DNA of 64,000 nt from JAIEPW01 sp964471915 (GTDB lineage Bacteria > Acidobacteriota > Terriglobia > Bryobacterales > Bryobacteraceae): contig CAYYID010000019.1 of NCBI GenBank assembly GCA_964471915.1, forward strand, positions 26,992 to 90,991, given 5' to 3'. This document shows, piece by piece, positions 1 to 8,982 of the stretch. The notes under the pieces were generated by a model. The model worked only from the letters and a program-made list of their open reading frames with translations, was not told the origin of the DNA and made no database searches. Both the position numbers and the translations under genes were made by a program. Position 1 is the first letter of the stretch. Each line of letters begins with the position of its first letter.

Positions 1-1
1 C

Positions 2-1252
2 GATGTCCAACAGGGCGACGGCACGGTGATCGAAACGCCGAATGGGAAAGTGATGCTGGTCGATGGCGGTGACAATCAATTGTTCGCCCGCTATCTTGCT
101 GCACGATATCGAGGGTCGTCGGCGGACAATCCCAAAGAGATTGACTGCATCCTGGTGACCCACGGTGACGCCGACCATTTCGAGGGATTGACGGAAATCC
201 ATAGGTCGGAAGGTAACAAGAATCCGTCCAAGCGATTGTTCATTCACCCCAAACGTATTTTCCACAACGGCCTGGTGAAGCGGCCGTCGACCCGGCCGGA
301 GAAAGAACGGCTAGGCCCTACAGTGAAGAAAGGCGAGAAGCTGTTACTGACGGGCCTGGTGGAGGATCTCATCGACGATGTGGCCGTGAGTGAAATGAAC
401 AAGCCATTCCGGGCCTGGCGCAAGGCAATTGAGGCATTCCGAAGACGCGGCCCGGTGGCAATGAGCCGCTTGCGGCGCGGCAGTGACGGCGAATTTGCTT
501 TTCTGTCAGAGGGCGAGCCCATTCCGGTGCAGGTACAGGTGCTTGGCCCGATCCCGGAACAACATTCGGGTAAGGATGCCTTGAAGTTTCTTGGCACTCC
601 ATCGAAAGTACCGCGTCAAGATGAGGACGGCTTGGACCTGGACCTCAAGGAAGGCGGTTCCTTGTCCGCGTCTCATACGATCAACGGACATTCTGTGGTG
701 TTGCGGCTTAGTTACGGGGGCTTCCGCTTCATGTTAGCTGGAGATTTAAACGCCGAGGCGGAAACGGTGCTGGCGAAAGGCCACGAGGATGGAACCATCT
801 CGCTGGAATCGGATGTTTTGAAAGTGCCGCATCACGGATCGGCTGATTTCAAATCGGCGTTCTTGAAGTCGGTGGGGGCCGCGATCTCCGTAGTGTCTTC
901 GGGAGACGAATCCTCGCGGAAAGAATACATTCACCCTCGGGCAAATCTGATGGGCGCACTAGGCCGGTTTTCAAGGATCAATGAGCCGCTTATCTTTGTG
1001 ACCGAAATGGTTGCGTTCTTTGAGATGGTGGGATTTGTGTCGCCCAAGGAATCCGACGGCAAAGGAAAGAACAAACCACCCGCCAGGTTCTTTGCATTCA
1101 ACCGGTCGGCATTCGGAATCGTCAAGGTGAGAACGGACGGTAAGCGGATTCTCGTGTACACGAACAGTGGCATGAAGAAGCTGAATGAAGCTTACGCCTT
1201 TGTCCGGAGCGCGGAGGAACCGCTTAAGGCGGTACAGGTGGTGCAGGTCTAA
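2..1252 (+). CDS. ComEC-type metallo-beta-lactamase fold hydrolase (5' partial)
   Basis: Metal-dependent hydrolase domain of the kind found at the C-terminus of ComEC and in stand-alone relatives. The frame is open to the window edge: codons before the GTG at 26 read DVQQGDGT and join VIETPNGKVMLVDGG to form the first strands of this fold, so the true start lies outside. Metal motif THGDADH is followed later by AGDLNAEAE and KVPHHGS, all in the expected order. The C-terminal ~100 residues after the fold are not recognised. Codon choice is visibly more A/T-rich at third positions than in the genes to the right, suggesting acquired DNA. Substrate is unknown; stand-alone members often accompany conflict or signalling genes, but the left neighbours are not visible. 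Confidence 0.85.
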   Translation, partial: DVQQGDGTVIETPNGKVMLVDGGDNQLFARYLAARYRGSSADNPKEIDCILVTHGDADHFEGLTEIHRSEGNKNPSKRLFIHPKRIFHNGLVKRPSTRPEKERLGPTVKKGEKLLLTGLVEDLIDDVAVSEMNKPFRAWRKAIEAFRRRGPVAMSRLRRGSDGEFAFLSEGEPIPVQVQVLGPIPEQHSGKDALKFLGTPSKVPRQDEDGLDLDLKEGGSLSASHTINGHSVVLRLSYGGFRFMLAGDLNAEAETVLAKGHEDGTISLESDVLKVPHHGSADFKSAFLKSVGAAISVVSSGDESSRKEYIHPRANLMGALGRFSRINEPLIFVTEMVAFFEMVGFVSPKESDGKGKNKPPARFFAFNRSAFGIVKVRTDGKRILVYTNSGMKKLNEAYAFVRSAEEPLKAVQVVQV

Positions 1253-1444
1253 TAACTCCGGAACCGCACTCTTCGCACACGTTTGCCGCGCAGTGGCGGG
1301 CAAGCCGAATCGGGTGGCCCGCTCGGTCCCCTTCGCCCGCCAAGTTCCGATCACAGCTCTCGAAAATTTCTATCTCCCTGAATCCGAACAACTTGCCCAA
1401 ACCCACCCCGCTGGACCCCACCACCCGCCTGCTACCCTCCCGGC

Positions 1445-2155
1445 ATGAACAACAACTCCACCGGTCCCCGGACCCCGGAAGGCAAAGCCGTCTCCTCCCA
1501 GAACGCCACCAAGCACGGGCTCCAGACCTCCCATCCCCAGCTCCTCCCTAACGAAAACCCCGCCGCCTTCGAGCAGCTCCGCGCCGAATACCAGGCCGAC
1601 TTCCCGCCCATCACCCGCCCCCAGCGCGACGCCGTCGACCGCATCGCCTGGGCCCGCTGGCTCCAGTTCCGGCTCGACCGCACCGAATCCGCCCTCTTCA
1701 CCCTGCTCGCCGACCCCAATTCCCCCCACGTCGACCCCGCCTATCGCGCCGCCGCCCAGGCCTTCCTCAAGGGCTCCGGCCCCGACGGAGCCCTGAGCCT
1801 CCTGAACCGTTACGCCGCCCGCATCAACCGCGACTACGAACGCGCCCTCCGCGACCTCCTCCGCCTCTTCCCCGACACCGCCTGCCTCGGAACCCGGAGC
1901 GCCAGCGACGGGCAAGGCCCCGCAGATCAGCCAGATACACAAAAATTACCGAACGAACTCCCCCCGCTCGCCTACCCCCTCGACACCGCCCGCGACCCCA
2001 TCATGCTCCACCCCGAATGGCCCGCCATCAAGGACCTCGTCTACGAAACCATCAGCCCCCACCCCGAAATCATGCGCGTCTTCCTCAACAAACTCGACGC
2101 GAAAATCGTCCAGAACGGACGGACCCCGGCCAGCCCGCCTTGCGACAATGCGTAG
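1445..2155 (+). CDS. Conserved hypothetical protein, GPRTPEGKA family
   Basis: A 236-residue protein of unknown function. It opens with the motif GPRTPEGKAVSSQNATKHGL, a hallmark of a family I recognise as common in acidobacteria and planctomycetes without an assigned role, and ends with the conserved block PHPEIMRVFLNKLD. The middle is Arg/Leu-rich and probably helical; no signal peptide or membrane segment is seen. Its last 8 bases overlap the start of the protoporphyrinogen oxidase gene. A second member of the same family runs off the right end of the window (63926-64000). The ~190 bases before it hold no gene that I can see. Function: none assigned. Confidence 0.75.
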   Translation: MNNNSTGPRTPEGKAVSSQNATKHGLQTSHPQLLPNENPAAFEQLRAEYQADFPPITRPQRDAVDRIAWARWLQFRLDRTESALFTLLADPNSPHVDPAYRAAAQAFLKGSGPDGALSLLNRYAARINRDYERALRDLLRLFPDTACLGTRSASDGQGPADQPDTQKLPNELPPLAYPLDTARDPIMLHPEWPAIKDLVYETISPHPEIMRVFLNKLDAKIVQNGRTPASPPCDNA

Positions 2156-3491
2156 AGCAGTGGAAACCGTCATCATCGGCGCCGGGATCTCCGGGCTTGC
2201 CGCCGCCCATTACCTCAACCAGCGCGGTGTGCGGCCGGTCCTCATCGAGAAACTGCCACGACTTGGCGGGCTCGTCGAAACCCGCCACCTAGCCGGATGC
2301 ACCCTCGAAGCCGGTCCCGAGAGCTTTCTCTCCACCAAACCCTGGGCCGTGGACCTGGTCCGCGAACTCGGCCTCGGGGACCAGTTGATCGGCTCCAACG
2401 ATCACGCCCGCCGCACCTTCATCCGCAAGGGCGGACGGCTGGTTCCGATGCCCGAGGGCCTGGTGCTGTTCGTGCCTGCCGATCCCGAAAAGCTCGCCCA
2501 CTCGGACCTGCTGAGTGACTCGGCGCGCGCGCGGATCCGCGCCGAGCAAGAAAGGCAGCCCGCCGGCGAGCTGCCGGAGCGCTCCGTCGCCGAGTTCGTC
2601 ATCGATCACTTCGGCGAAGAAGTGCTGGACTATCTCGCCGAGCCGCTGCTCGCCGGCGTCTACGGCGGCGACCCCTGGCAGCTCTCGGCGAGCGCCGTGC
2701 TGCCGCAGTTCGTTGAGCTCGAAACGAAGTACGGCAGCGTGCTGCGCGGTCTGGCCGAACGGCCCAAACCGGCCGGCGCGTCCGCCAGCGTGTTCCAGAG
2801 CCTGAAGGGAGGGCTCGGCCAGTTGACCGACGCGCTGGCCGCCCGGATCGACGCGCGCGTGATCCGCGACGCGCGTTGCTCGGTGCAGGCCGCCGCGGGG
2901 GGCTTCGAGGTTCACGCCGACAACGAGACCATCCGCGCCGCGCGGCTGCTTGTCGCGATCCCTGCCTGGGCCGCGGCGGAACTGCTCGAAGGGCTGGACC
3001 CAGGTCTGGCGGACGAACTGGCGGCGATCCCGTACACGCCTTCGCTGACGCTCGCGTTCGTCTACGACAAGCACGCCTTCGACGGCCCCCTCGACGGCTT
3101 CGGATTCCTGGTCCCGAAGGTGGAGCGGCGCCGCGTGATGGCCTCGACGTGGATCGGCACCAAGTGGGCGTATCGCGTGCCGGACGACAAAGTCGCCGTG
3201 CGGGTGTTCTTCAACGACGAAGCGATCCTGGCGGAGCCGGACGAGGCCGTGATCGCCATCGCGCGGGAGGAACTGCGCGAGTTGATGGGCGTCCAGGCGG
3301 AACCCGCCGCCGCGATGCTGGGGCGCTGGCCGGCGTCGATGCCGCAGTACACTCTCGGGCACGCCGCTCGCGTCGCCCGCATCTTCAGCCGCGCCGCACA
3401 ACATCCGGGACTGACCCTGCTCGGCAACGCCTACCACGGCGTCGGCATCCCGGATTCTATCCGGCTGGCGCGCGACGCGGCCCTCGGATAA
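2148..3491 (+). CDS. hemY: Protoporphyrinogen/coproporphyrinogen oxidase, HemY type
   Basis: FAD-dependent oxidase of late haem synthesis, converting protoporphyrinogen IX (or coproporphyrinogen III in the alternative pathway) to the porphyrin. The N-terminus carries the dinucleotide motif VIIGAGISGLAAAHYL, then EKLPRLGGLVET and the substrate-side block LEAGPESFLSTKP typical of the family; the C-terminal FAD motif GNAYHGVGIPDSIRLA closes it. The length of 447 residues is normal. The same family is called hemG in myxobacteria; it is unrelated to the flavodoxin-like E. coli HemG. The ATG at 2148 overlaps the preceding gene by 8 bp, which suggests co-transcription. No other haem gene is nearby. 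Whether it acts on proto- or coproporphyrinogen cannot be told by eye. Confidence 0.92.
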   Translation: MRRAVETVIIGAGISGLAAAHYLNQRGVRPVLIEKLPRLGGLVETRHLAGCTLEAGPESFLSTKPWAVDLVRELGLGDQLIGSNDHARRTFIRKGGRLVPMPEGLVLFVPADPEKLAHSDLLSDSARARIRAEQERQPAGELPERSVAEFVIDHFGEEVLDYLAEPLLAGVYGGDPWQLSASAVLPQFVELETKYGSVLRGLAERPKPAGASASVFQSLKGGLGQLTDALAARIDARVIRDARCSVQAAAGGFEVHADNETIRAARLLVAIPAWAAAELLEGLDPGLADELAAIPYTPSLTLAFVYDKHAFDGPLDGFGFLVPKVERRRVMASTWIGTKWAYRVPDDKVAVRVFFNDEAILAEPDEAVIAIAREELRELMGVQAEPAAAMLGRWPASMPQYTLGHAARVARIFSRAAQHPGLTLLGNAYHGVGIPDSIRLARDAALG

Positions 3492-3493
3492 GC

Positions 3494-3883
3494 CTACAAG
3501 CCAGTGAGAAAGCGCGCCGCGATGGCCTTGGGATCCGCCGTGGCCAGGTCCAGCGGCTCAGCGCCGCCCGGAAACACCGCCGTGATGCCCTGCGCGCCCG
3601 GTACGAGGTCCAGCTTGCGGTCTTTCGCCTCGAACCGCACCGTGCGGTCGATCCACGACATGCGCACCATGGTCCGCGAGGCATGTCCCAGCGCGCGGCA
3701 CTCGCCGAGCAACTGGTTCACGAACGGGCTCGCCTTCAAAGCTTCGGCGAAGGGCGCCGCCGCGGCCGCGGCTACACGAGCGGCCTCGCGAGCCTCGGCC
3801 TCGCGCCGCGCCGTCTCGGGATCCCGCGCCGCGCGGGCCTCTTCCGCCTTGACGGCGTTCTCCAGGTTGTCGAGAAACCCCAT
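3494..3883 (-). CDS. Hypothetical protein, 129 aa
   Basis: A soluble 129-residue protein I do not recognise. The first 45 residues are charged and alanine-rich (EEARAARDPETARREAEARE), probably a helix or coiled coil. The remainder mixes strands and ends FLTGL. No signal peptide or membrane segment. It starts 4 bp after the stop of the glucosaminidase-like gene on the same strand and is therefore probably translated from the same message. Its stop lies 2 bp from the stop of hemY, so the two genes converge. Function unknown. Confidence 0.7.
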   Translation of the reverse strand: MGFLDNLENAVKAEEARAARDPETARREAEAREAARVAAAAAAPFAEALKASPFVNQLLGECRALGHASRTMVRMSWIDRTVRFEAKDRKLDLVPGAQGITAVFPGGAEPLDLATADPKAIAARFLTGL

Positions 3884-3887
3884 GTTT

Positions 3888-4679
3888 CTATTGTGGATCG
3901 AAGCGCGTCAGGTTGAACTGATCGACCACGCCCATCACGGTCTTCTCGTAGGATCCCTTCGGGGAGCCCATGGCGAAGTTCATGGCCTGGTTCAGCACCT
4001 GCGGGTACTTCTTCAGCTCGTCGCGCGTCCAGCCGCTGCTCTTGTAAGTCAGCGAACTGCCGCCGCTCGGATGCTTCTTCACGAACTCGCAGAAGATGCG
4101 GACGTTGTTCTCGTCGCTGTCGGCCACGCAGAACGAGTCGGTCACGTTCCCCTGGCCGGCCTTCGCTTCGGTGGTGCCGGCGGCCGTCACCTTGCAGGCG
4201 GGAAACCAGTTCTGACCTTCCTTCTTGGTGATCCCGAACCAGTTCGGGTGCTTGCTCTTGCCGAAGGCGTGCTCCGTGCACGCCACGGCGATGATCACCG
4301 AGAGGGGCATCTGGAACTCCTTGGCGATTGGCCCCGCCGCCTTCGCCACCTTCTCGATGAACTCCTGTTCCTTGCTGAACCGCACGTTGATCGTGAATTT
4401 CAGCTTCTCGGTCAGCGTGACAGTGATCGGCCCCACCACGGTGCCCTTCACCCGGAACCGCCGGAACACCGTCGGCATGGGCGACTTCTGCTCGGCGAGT
4501 TCGCAGATCCCGATGAACAGCGGCATCTCCTCGTTGATGTCCTTGCCCTTGTCTCCGAAGAAGTCTATGTCGATGGACTTGCCCACCAGCAGTTCCACCT
4601 GGTTGCCCACCGGTCTGCCCGCGATCTTGAATTCCGCCAAAGTTTCCTCCGCACCTAGTGTCGCGCAGACCGGGGCCAC
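3888..4679 (-). CDS. Glucosaminidase-like (FlgJ/GH73-type) muralytic protein
   Basis: Probable peptidoglycan-cleaving enzyme. The centre of the protein (about residues 120-160) has the lysozyme-like pattern PLSVIIAVACTEHAFGKS followed by NWFGITKKEG, matching the helix with the catalytic Glu and the N-L/W-FGI motif of FlgJ-type N-acetylglucosaminidases. The first ~110 residues, with PITVTLTEKLKFTINVRF, are not recognised, and no clear signal peptide is seen, so its route to the wall is unclear. The start is GTG at 4679. It lies 4 bp upstream of the 129-residue gene on the same strand. Family assignment rests on one motif block, so the exact specificity is open. Confidence 0.62.
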   Translation of the reverse strand: MAPVCATLGAEETLAEFKIAGRPVGNQVELLVGKSIDIDFFGDKGKDINEEMPLFIGICELAEQKSPMPTVFRRFRVKGTVVGPITVTLTEKLKFTINVRFSKEQEFIEKVAKAAGPIAKEFQMPLSVIIAVACTEHAFGKSKHPNWFGITKKEGQNWFPACKVTAAGTTEAKAGQGNVTDSFCVADSDENNVRIFCEFVKKHPSGGSSLTYKSSGWTRDELKKYPQVLNQAMNFAMGSPKGSYEKTVMGVVDQFNLTRFDPQ

Positions 4680-4757
4680 ACTTGATCAAGCCGCCCGCAC
4701 CGGCCCCCCGGAACGGGAGGCGTCTCGCGCGGTCCGGGAAGTGAGATAGTGAGGTTC

Positions 4758-5777
4758 ATGACCAACCGGCAATGGCTGCTGGCGGCGCGCCCGCACGGCG
4801 ACATCAAAGACTCGGATTTCCGCTGGAACGAAGCCGATCTCGCCCCCCTCGGCGACGGCCAGATCCGCGTCCGCAACATCTGGCTCTCGCTCGACCCGAC
4901 CAACCGAATCTGGATGAACGAGGCCGATTCGTACCTGCCGGCCATCCCGCTGGGCGACGTCATGCGCGGGGGCGCCATCGGCGTGGTCGAGGAATCGAAG
5001 AACCCGCGGTTTGCCGCCGGCGATATCGTCCAGGGCCTGGGCGGCTGGCAACTCTACGCCACCGGCGACGGCACGGGCTGGACCAAGCTGCCGCCGCTGC
5101 CCGGCGGCCTGCCTCTCAGTACCCACTTCGGCGCCATGGGTCACATCGGATTTACGTCTTACTTCGGTGTGCTCGACCTCTGCCAACCCAAGGCCGGCGA
5201 GACCCTGGTGGTGACCGCCGCCGCCGGCGCCGTCGGCTCCATCGCCGGACAGATCGGCAAGCTCCAGGGCTGCCGCGTGGTGGGCATCGCCGGCTCGGAC
5301 GACAAGTGCAAGTGGCTGGTCGACGAATTGGGCTTCGACGCCGCCATCAACTACAAGACCGAAGACGTCGGCCAGGCGCTTGACCGGCATTGCCCCAACG
5401 GCATCGACATGGACTTCGAGAATGTCGGCGGCCCGATCTTCGACCAGATCCTGATGCGGATCAACAAAGGCGCCCGCATCGCCCTCTGCGGCATGATCTC
5501 GCAGTACAACGCCGACCGGCCGCAGCCCGGCCCGTACGCCTTCACGAACCTGTTGATCAAGAGCGCCCGGCTCGCCGGCTTCATCGTGATGGACTATACG
5601 CCCCGGTTTCCCGAGGCCGCCAAGGACATCGTCACCTGGATCCTGCAGGGCAAGCTGAAGTATAAGGTGGACGTCGTCGAGGGCCTGGAGAACGCTCCCC
5701 GCGCGCTGCGGCGGCTCTTCGACGGCTCCAACACCGGCAAGCTGGTGGTGCGCATCTCGCCCGAGCCGAATGGCTGA
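4758..5777 (+). CDS. NADP-dependent zinc-free MDR oxidoreductase, CurA/leukotriene-reductase type
   Basis: Medium-chain reductase that reduces the C=C bond of enones or enals with NADPH. The opening MTNRQWLLAARPHGD and the block LSLDPTNRIWMNE with DVMRGGAIGVVEESK are diagnostic of the CurA/prostaglandin-reductase branch; the Rossmann motif AAAGAVGSIAGQIGK follows at about residue 155, and there are no structural-zinc cysteines. I chose the ATG at 4758 over an in-frame GTG 9 bp earlier because family members begin at this Met and a GAGG lies just upstream. About 340 residues is the usual length. It stands alone, divergent from the muralytic gene on its left. Physiological substrate unknown. 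Confidence 0.88.
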   Translation: MTNRQWLLAARPHGDIKDSDFRWNEADLAPLGDGQIRVRNIWLSLDPTNRIWMNEADSYLPAIPLGDVMRGGAIGVVEESKNPRFAAGDIVQGLGGWQLYATGDGTGWTKLPPLPGGLPLSTHFGAMGHIGFTSYFGVLDLCQPKAGETLVVTAAAGAVGSIAGQIGKLQGCRVVGIAGSDDKCKWLVDELGFDAAINYKTEDVGQALDRHCPNGIDMDFENVGGPIFDQILMRINKGARIALCGMISQYNADRPQPGPYAFTNLLIKSARLAGFIVMDYTPRFPEAAKDIVTWILQGKLKYKVDVVEGLENAPRALRRLFDGSNTGKLVVRISPEPNG

Positions 5778-5837
5778 CCCCGCGCTGTACAGCCGCTCCG
5801 TACAAGGCTATCCAGCGCGGCGCGATACGATACGCAC

Positions 5838-6977
5838 ATGGCTCAAGACGTATTCATCGTGGACGCGGTGCGCACACCGGTGGGGCGCGGCAAAGCGGAC
5901 GGCGCGCTGCATGACCTTCACCCCGTGGACCTGCTGGCGCTGACGCTCAACGAACTCGTGCGGCGCGCCGGCGTTGAAAAATCTCAGGTCGAAGACGTGG
6001 TCGGCGGCGTGGTGACGCCGCTCGGCGATCAGGGCGCCTGCGTGCCGCGCATGGCGGCGCTCAAGGCTGGCTTTCCGATGGAAGTACCTGGCGTCCAGTT
6101 GAACCGCTTTTGCGGCTCCGGCCAGCAGGCGGTTCACTTTGCCGCACAAGCGATCGCGGCGGGCGATATCGACATGGCGATCGGCTGCGGTGTCGAGTCG
6201 ATGAGCCGCGTCGCCATCGGCTCCGACGCGAACTTCACCCCCGAGTTCCGCGCCAGCTTTCCGTTCCAGTTGCTGCACCAGGGCGTCTCGGCCGAGATGA
6301 TGGCCGAGAAGTGGAGCCTCTCGCGCCAGGACCTCGACGAGTTCAGCGCCCGCAGCCACTGCCGCGCGGCGGAGGCGCAGCGCAACGGCTGGACCGCGAA
6401 GGAGCTGTTCACGGTCGGCACGAACGGCAAGGCGCTGAGCGCCGACGAGGGCGTCCGCGACAACCCGGATATGGCGAAGATGGCGGCGCTGAAGACCGTC
6501 TTCAAAGCCGACGGAGTCGTGACCGCGGGCAACTCGTCGCAGATCTCCGACGGCGCGGGCGCGGTGTTGCTCGCTAGCGAGCGCAAGGTGAAGGAACTCG
6601 GCCTGAAGCCGCGGGCCCGTCTGGTGGCGCGCGTGGCCGTCGGCTCGGACCCCGAACTCATGCTGGACGGTCCCATCGGAGCCACGAAAGCCGCGCTGAA
6701 GAAGTCGGGCCTGAGCCTCGGGCAGATCGACGCCTTCGAGATCAACGAAGCCTTCGCCAGCGTCCCGCTCGCCTGGGCCAAGGAACTCGGCGCCGACGTC
6801 GCGAAGCTCAACATCCAGGGCGGCGCGATTGCGCACGGGCACCCGCTGGGCGCCACCGGCGCGATCCTGATGACCAAACTCGTCAATATCCTCGAGCGGA
6901 CCGGCGGCCGCTATGGCTTGCAGAGCATGTGCATCGGCTTCGGCATGGCGACGGGCACGATCATCGAGCGCGTCTAA
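5838..6977 (+). CDS. Acetyl-CoA C-acyltransferase (thiolase)
   Basis: Thiolase that cleaves 3-ketoacyl-CoA or condenses acyl-CoA units. It has the acylated cysteine Cys92 in LNRFCGSGQQA, the NEAFASVPLAW block, the catalytic histidine motif GGAIAHGHPLGATGA and the C-terminal cysteine in MCIGFGMATGTIIE. Length 379 residues is typical of FadA/PhaA-type enzymes, and the sequence alone does not separate degradative from biosynthetic use. The start ATG follows a 60-bp gap after the CurA-type reductase on the same strand. No acyl-CoA dehydrogenase or hydratase lies beside it, so it is not part of a visible beta-oxidation operon. Confidence 0.93.
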   Translation: MAQDVFIVDAVRTPVGRGKADGALHDLHPVDLLALTLNELVRRAGVEKSQVEDVVGGVVTPLGDQGACVPRMAALKAGFPMEVPGVQLNRFCGSGQQAVHFAAQAIAAGDIDMAIGCGVESMSRVAIGSDANFTPEFRASFPFQLLHQGVSAEMMAEKWSLSRQDLDEFSARSHCRAAEAQRNGWTAKELFTVGTNGKALSADEGVRDNPDMAKMAALKTVFKADGVVTAGNSSQISDGAGAVLLASERKVKELGLKPRARLVARVAVGSDPELMLDGPIGATKAALKKSGLSLGQIDAFEINEAFASVPLAWAKELGADVAKLNIQGGAIAHGHPLGATGAILMTKLVNILERTGGRYGLQSMCIGFGMATGTIIERV

Positions 6978-6986
6978 CTTGCGGGC

Positions 6987-7643
6987 TCACGCGCTCGCGC
7001 GGCGCGCCATTTCCAGGGGGACGCGGATGGTGAACCGCGCTCCCTGCCCGTCGTCGCGGTTTGTGGCGATCACCTCGCCGTCATGTTCGGCGACGATCGT
7101 CTCCACGATGTGCAACCCCAGCCCGCGCGACGCATTGGTGGAGAAACGCGGCTGGAAGATGTGCGGCAGCACGTCGTGCGGGATCCCGGGGCCGTTGTCA
7201 GCGACTTCCAGTTCCACCCAGCCCGGGTGCCGCTGCGCCCGGATCTCGACTCGCCCGCCCGGCGGCAGCGCCTGCGCGGCGTTCAGCAGCAGATTGATCA
7301 GCACCCGCTCCCACGCGTAGCGGCGTCCGTTGAGCACCAGCCCCGGCTCGACATCCGCCGCGAAGTGGATCTCGCGCCCGTGCACGGCCGAGGCGAAGTC
7401 CCGCGCGAACTGAATTGCGCCGCTCACCATGTCGGAGACGTCGATCTCCGCGTGCGCCGTGCCGGTGAGGCTGTGTACGATGCCGCGGCCCCGTTCCACG
7501 GTGCGGAACAGCGTCCCGGCCAGCGGCTCCCATTTCGGATCGGTGGAGAGCAGATCGGCGGCTTCAATCAGCGTCTGGAACACGTTATTCAGATCGTGCA
7601 CCAGACATTCGATGGTGAGGTCCTGCGGCTTGGTGGCTTCCAT
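6987..7643 (-). CDS. Short sensor histidine kinase (cytosolic)
   Basis: Compact histidine kinase of 218 residues with no sensor or membrane segment. A reduced dimerisation region holds the H-box LVHDLNNVFQTL (His16), followed by the ATPase domain: N-box NLLLNAAQAL, G1 DNGPGIP, F-box IFQPRFST and G2 RGLGLHIVETIV. HDLNN-type kinases of this kind usually receive their signal from a partner protein or an attached receiver. It begins 3 bp after the stop of aroA on the same strand and is likely co-transcribed with it, an odd partnership. No response regulator is adjacent; the REC-GGDEF protein at 14387-15310 is the only receiver domain in the window. Confidence 0.88.
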   Translation of the reverse strand: MEATKPQDLTIECLVHDLNNVFQTLIEAADLLSTDPKWEPLAGTLFRTVERGRGIVHSLTGTAHAEIDVSDMVSGAIQFARDFASAVHGREIHFAADVEPGLVLNGRRYAWERVLINLLLNAAQALPPGGRVEIRAQRHPGWVELEVADNGPGIPHDVLPHIFQPRFSTNASRGLGLHIVETIVAEHDGEVIATNRDDGQGARFTIRVPLEMARRASA

Positions 7644-7646
7644 CGG

Positions 7647-8927
7647 TTACGACGCGATCTGACGCAGTGTACTAAAAAACTCGGGGAAAGACACCGCGGC
7701 GGCGCCGGCGTCCGCGATTTCGCACGGGCCGTCGGCGCGCAAAGCCGCCACCGCGAAGGCCATGGCGATGCGGTGGTCGCCAAAGGAATCGAGCTGCGCC
7801 GCCCGGAACTGCTGGCGGCCCGGGACCCGGAAGCCGGCGGGATACTCCTCCACCGCGATGCCCATGCGCTGCAGATTGTCGCAGATGGTGCGGATCCGGT
7901 CGGTCTCCTTGACGCGCAGTTCTTGAGCATCGCTCACGGTCAGGCCCTGCTCGCTCGCCGCGCCCAGCACCGCGAGCGCCGGGATCTCGTCGATCAGACC
8001 CGCCGTCACCTCGCCGGAGATGGCGCCGCCCCGCACGCCCGCGCTTTTCACTTGCAGGTCGCCCACCAGTTCTCCGCCCGCTTCGCCGATCTGGAGGACT
8101 TTGAACTGAGCTCCGATCGAGGTCAGGAAGTCGAGCAGCAGGGTGCGGCTGGGGTTCATTCCCGCGCCGGCGATCGTCAGGCTGGAGCCGGGGAAGAGCA
8201 GCGCGGCCACGATAAAGAAGGTCGCCGACGAAAGATCCCCGGGCACGAAGAGCTTCTGTCCCTTCAGGACGGGATGCGGCTGCACCCGGACCTCCTTGCC
8301 CGCGACCTGGAGATCCGCGCCGAACTGCCGCAGCGCGAGTTCCGTGTGGTCGCGCGTGCGCACCGGCTCCCGCACCACGGTCTCGCCGTCGCCGTACAGG
8401 CCCGCCAAGAGCACGCAGCTCTTCACCTGCGCGCTCGCCACCGGCGTCGCGTAGTCGATCGCGCGCAGCGGTCCGCCGTGGATCGTGAGCGGCGCGAACT
8501 TGCCGTCCCGCGCCTCGATCCGCGCGCCCATTTGGGTGAGCGGCGCGATGATCCGCGCCATCGGCCGTTGCGACAGCGACGCATCGCCGGTCAGGCGGCT
8601 GGTGAAGTTCTGCCCCGCCAGGATCCCGCTCAGCATCCGCATGGTGGATCCCGAGTTCCCGCAGTCGAGGTCGCCCGCCGGCGCGGTCAATCCGCGCAAG
8701 CCGCGGCCGTCCACGATCACCGCCTTGTCCTCGCGGCGCACGCCTGCGCCCAGCGCCGCCACGCAGCCGAGCGTCGACTGGCAGTCCGCGCCCGTCGAGT
8801 AATTCTCGAGCCGCGACTCGCCCTCGGCGATCGCCGCCAGCATCGCGTAGCGGTGGGAAATGGACTTGTCGCCCGGAACCAAAACGGCGCCGCCCACCGC
8901 GCGCGCCGGCTGGATGATTTCGGTCAT
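7647..8927 (-). CDS. aroA: 3-phosphoshikimate 1-carboxyvinyltransferase (EPSP synthase)
   Basis: Sixth step of the shikimate pathway: transfers enolpyruvate from PEP to shikimate-3-phosphate. Diagnostic blocks are VPGDKSISHRYAMLAAIAEG near the N-terminus, LDCGNSGSTMRMLSGILAG, and DHRIAMAFAVAALRADGPCE near the C-terminus. The frame stays open upstream, but the ATG at 8927 (MTEIIQPARAVGG) gives 426 residues, the normal length; the upstream extension is discarded because it overlaps the divergent hydrolase gene. The histidine kinase gene follows after 3 bp. No other aro gene is visible. Confidence 0.95.
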   Translation of the reverse strand: MTEIIQPARAVGGAVLVPGDKSISHRYAMLAAIAEGESRLENYSTGADCQSTLGCVAALGAGVRREDKAVIVDGRGLRGLTAPAGDLDCGNSGSTMRMLSGILAGQNFTSRLTGDASLSQRPMARIIAPLTQMGARIEARDGKFAPLTIHGGPLRAIDYATPVASAQVKSCVLLAGLYGDGETVVREPVRTRDHTELALRQFGADLQVAGKEVRVQPHPVLKGQKLFVPGDLSSATFFIVAALLFPGSSLTIAGAGMNPSRTLLLDFLTSIGAQFKVLQIGEAGGELVGDLQVKSAGVRGGAISGEVTAGLIDEIPALAVLGAASEQGLTVSDAQELRVKETDRIRTICDNLQRMGIAVEEYPAGFRVPGRQQFRAAQLDSFGDHRIAMAFAVAALRADGPCEIADAGAAAVSFPEFFSTLRQIAS

Positions 8928-8982
8928 GGACCTACTAGTGTAGCGGCCATCCCCGGAGCAAGGCGGTGCTATATTGATCCGC

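Noticed and set aside
1253..1444. Possible tRNA or small RNA in the gap after the MBL gene
   Set aside because: No cloverleaf or stable hairpin with conserved tRNA bases could be drawn by eye.
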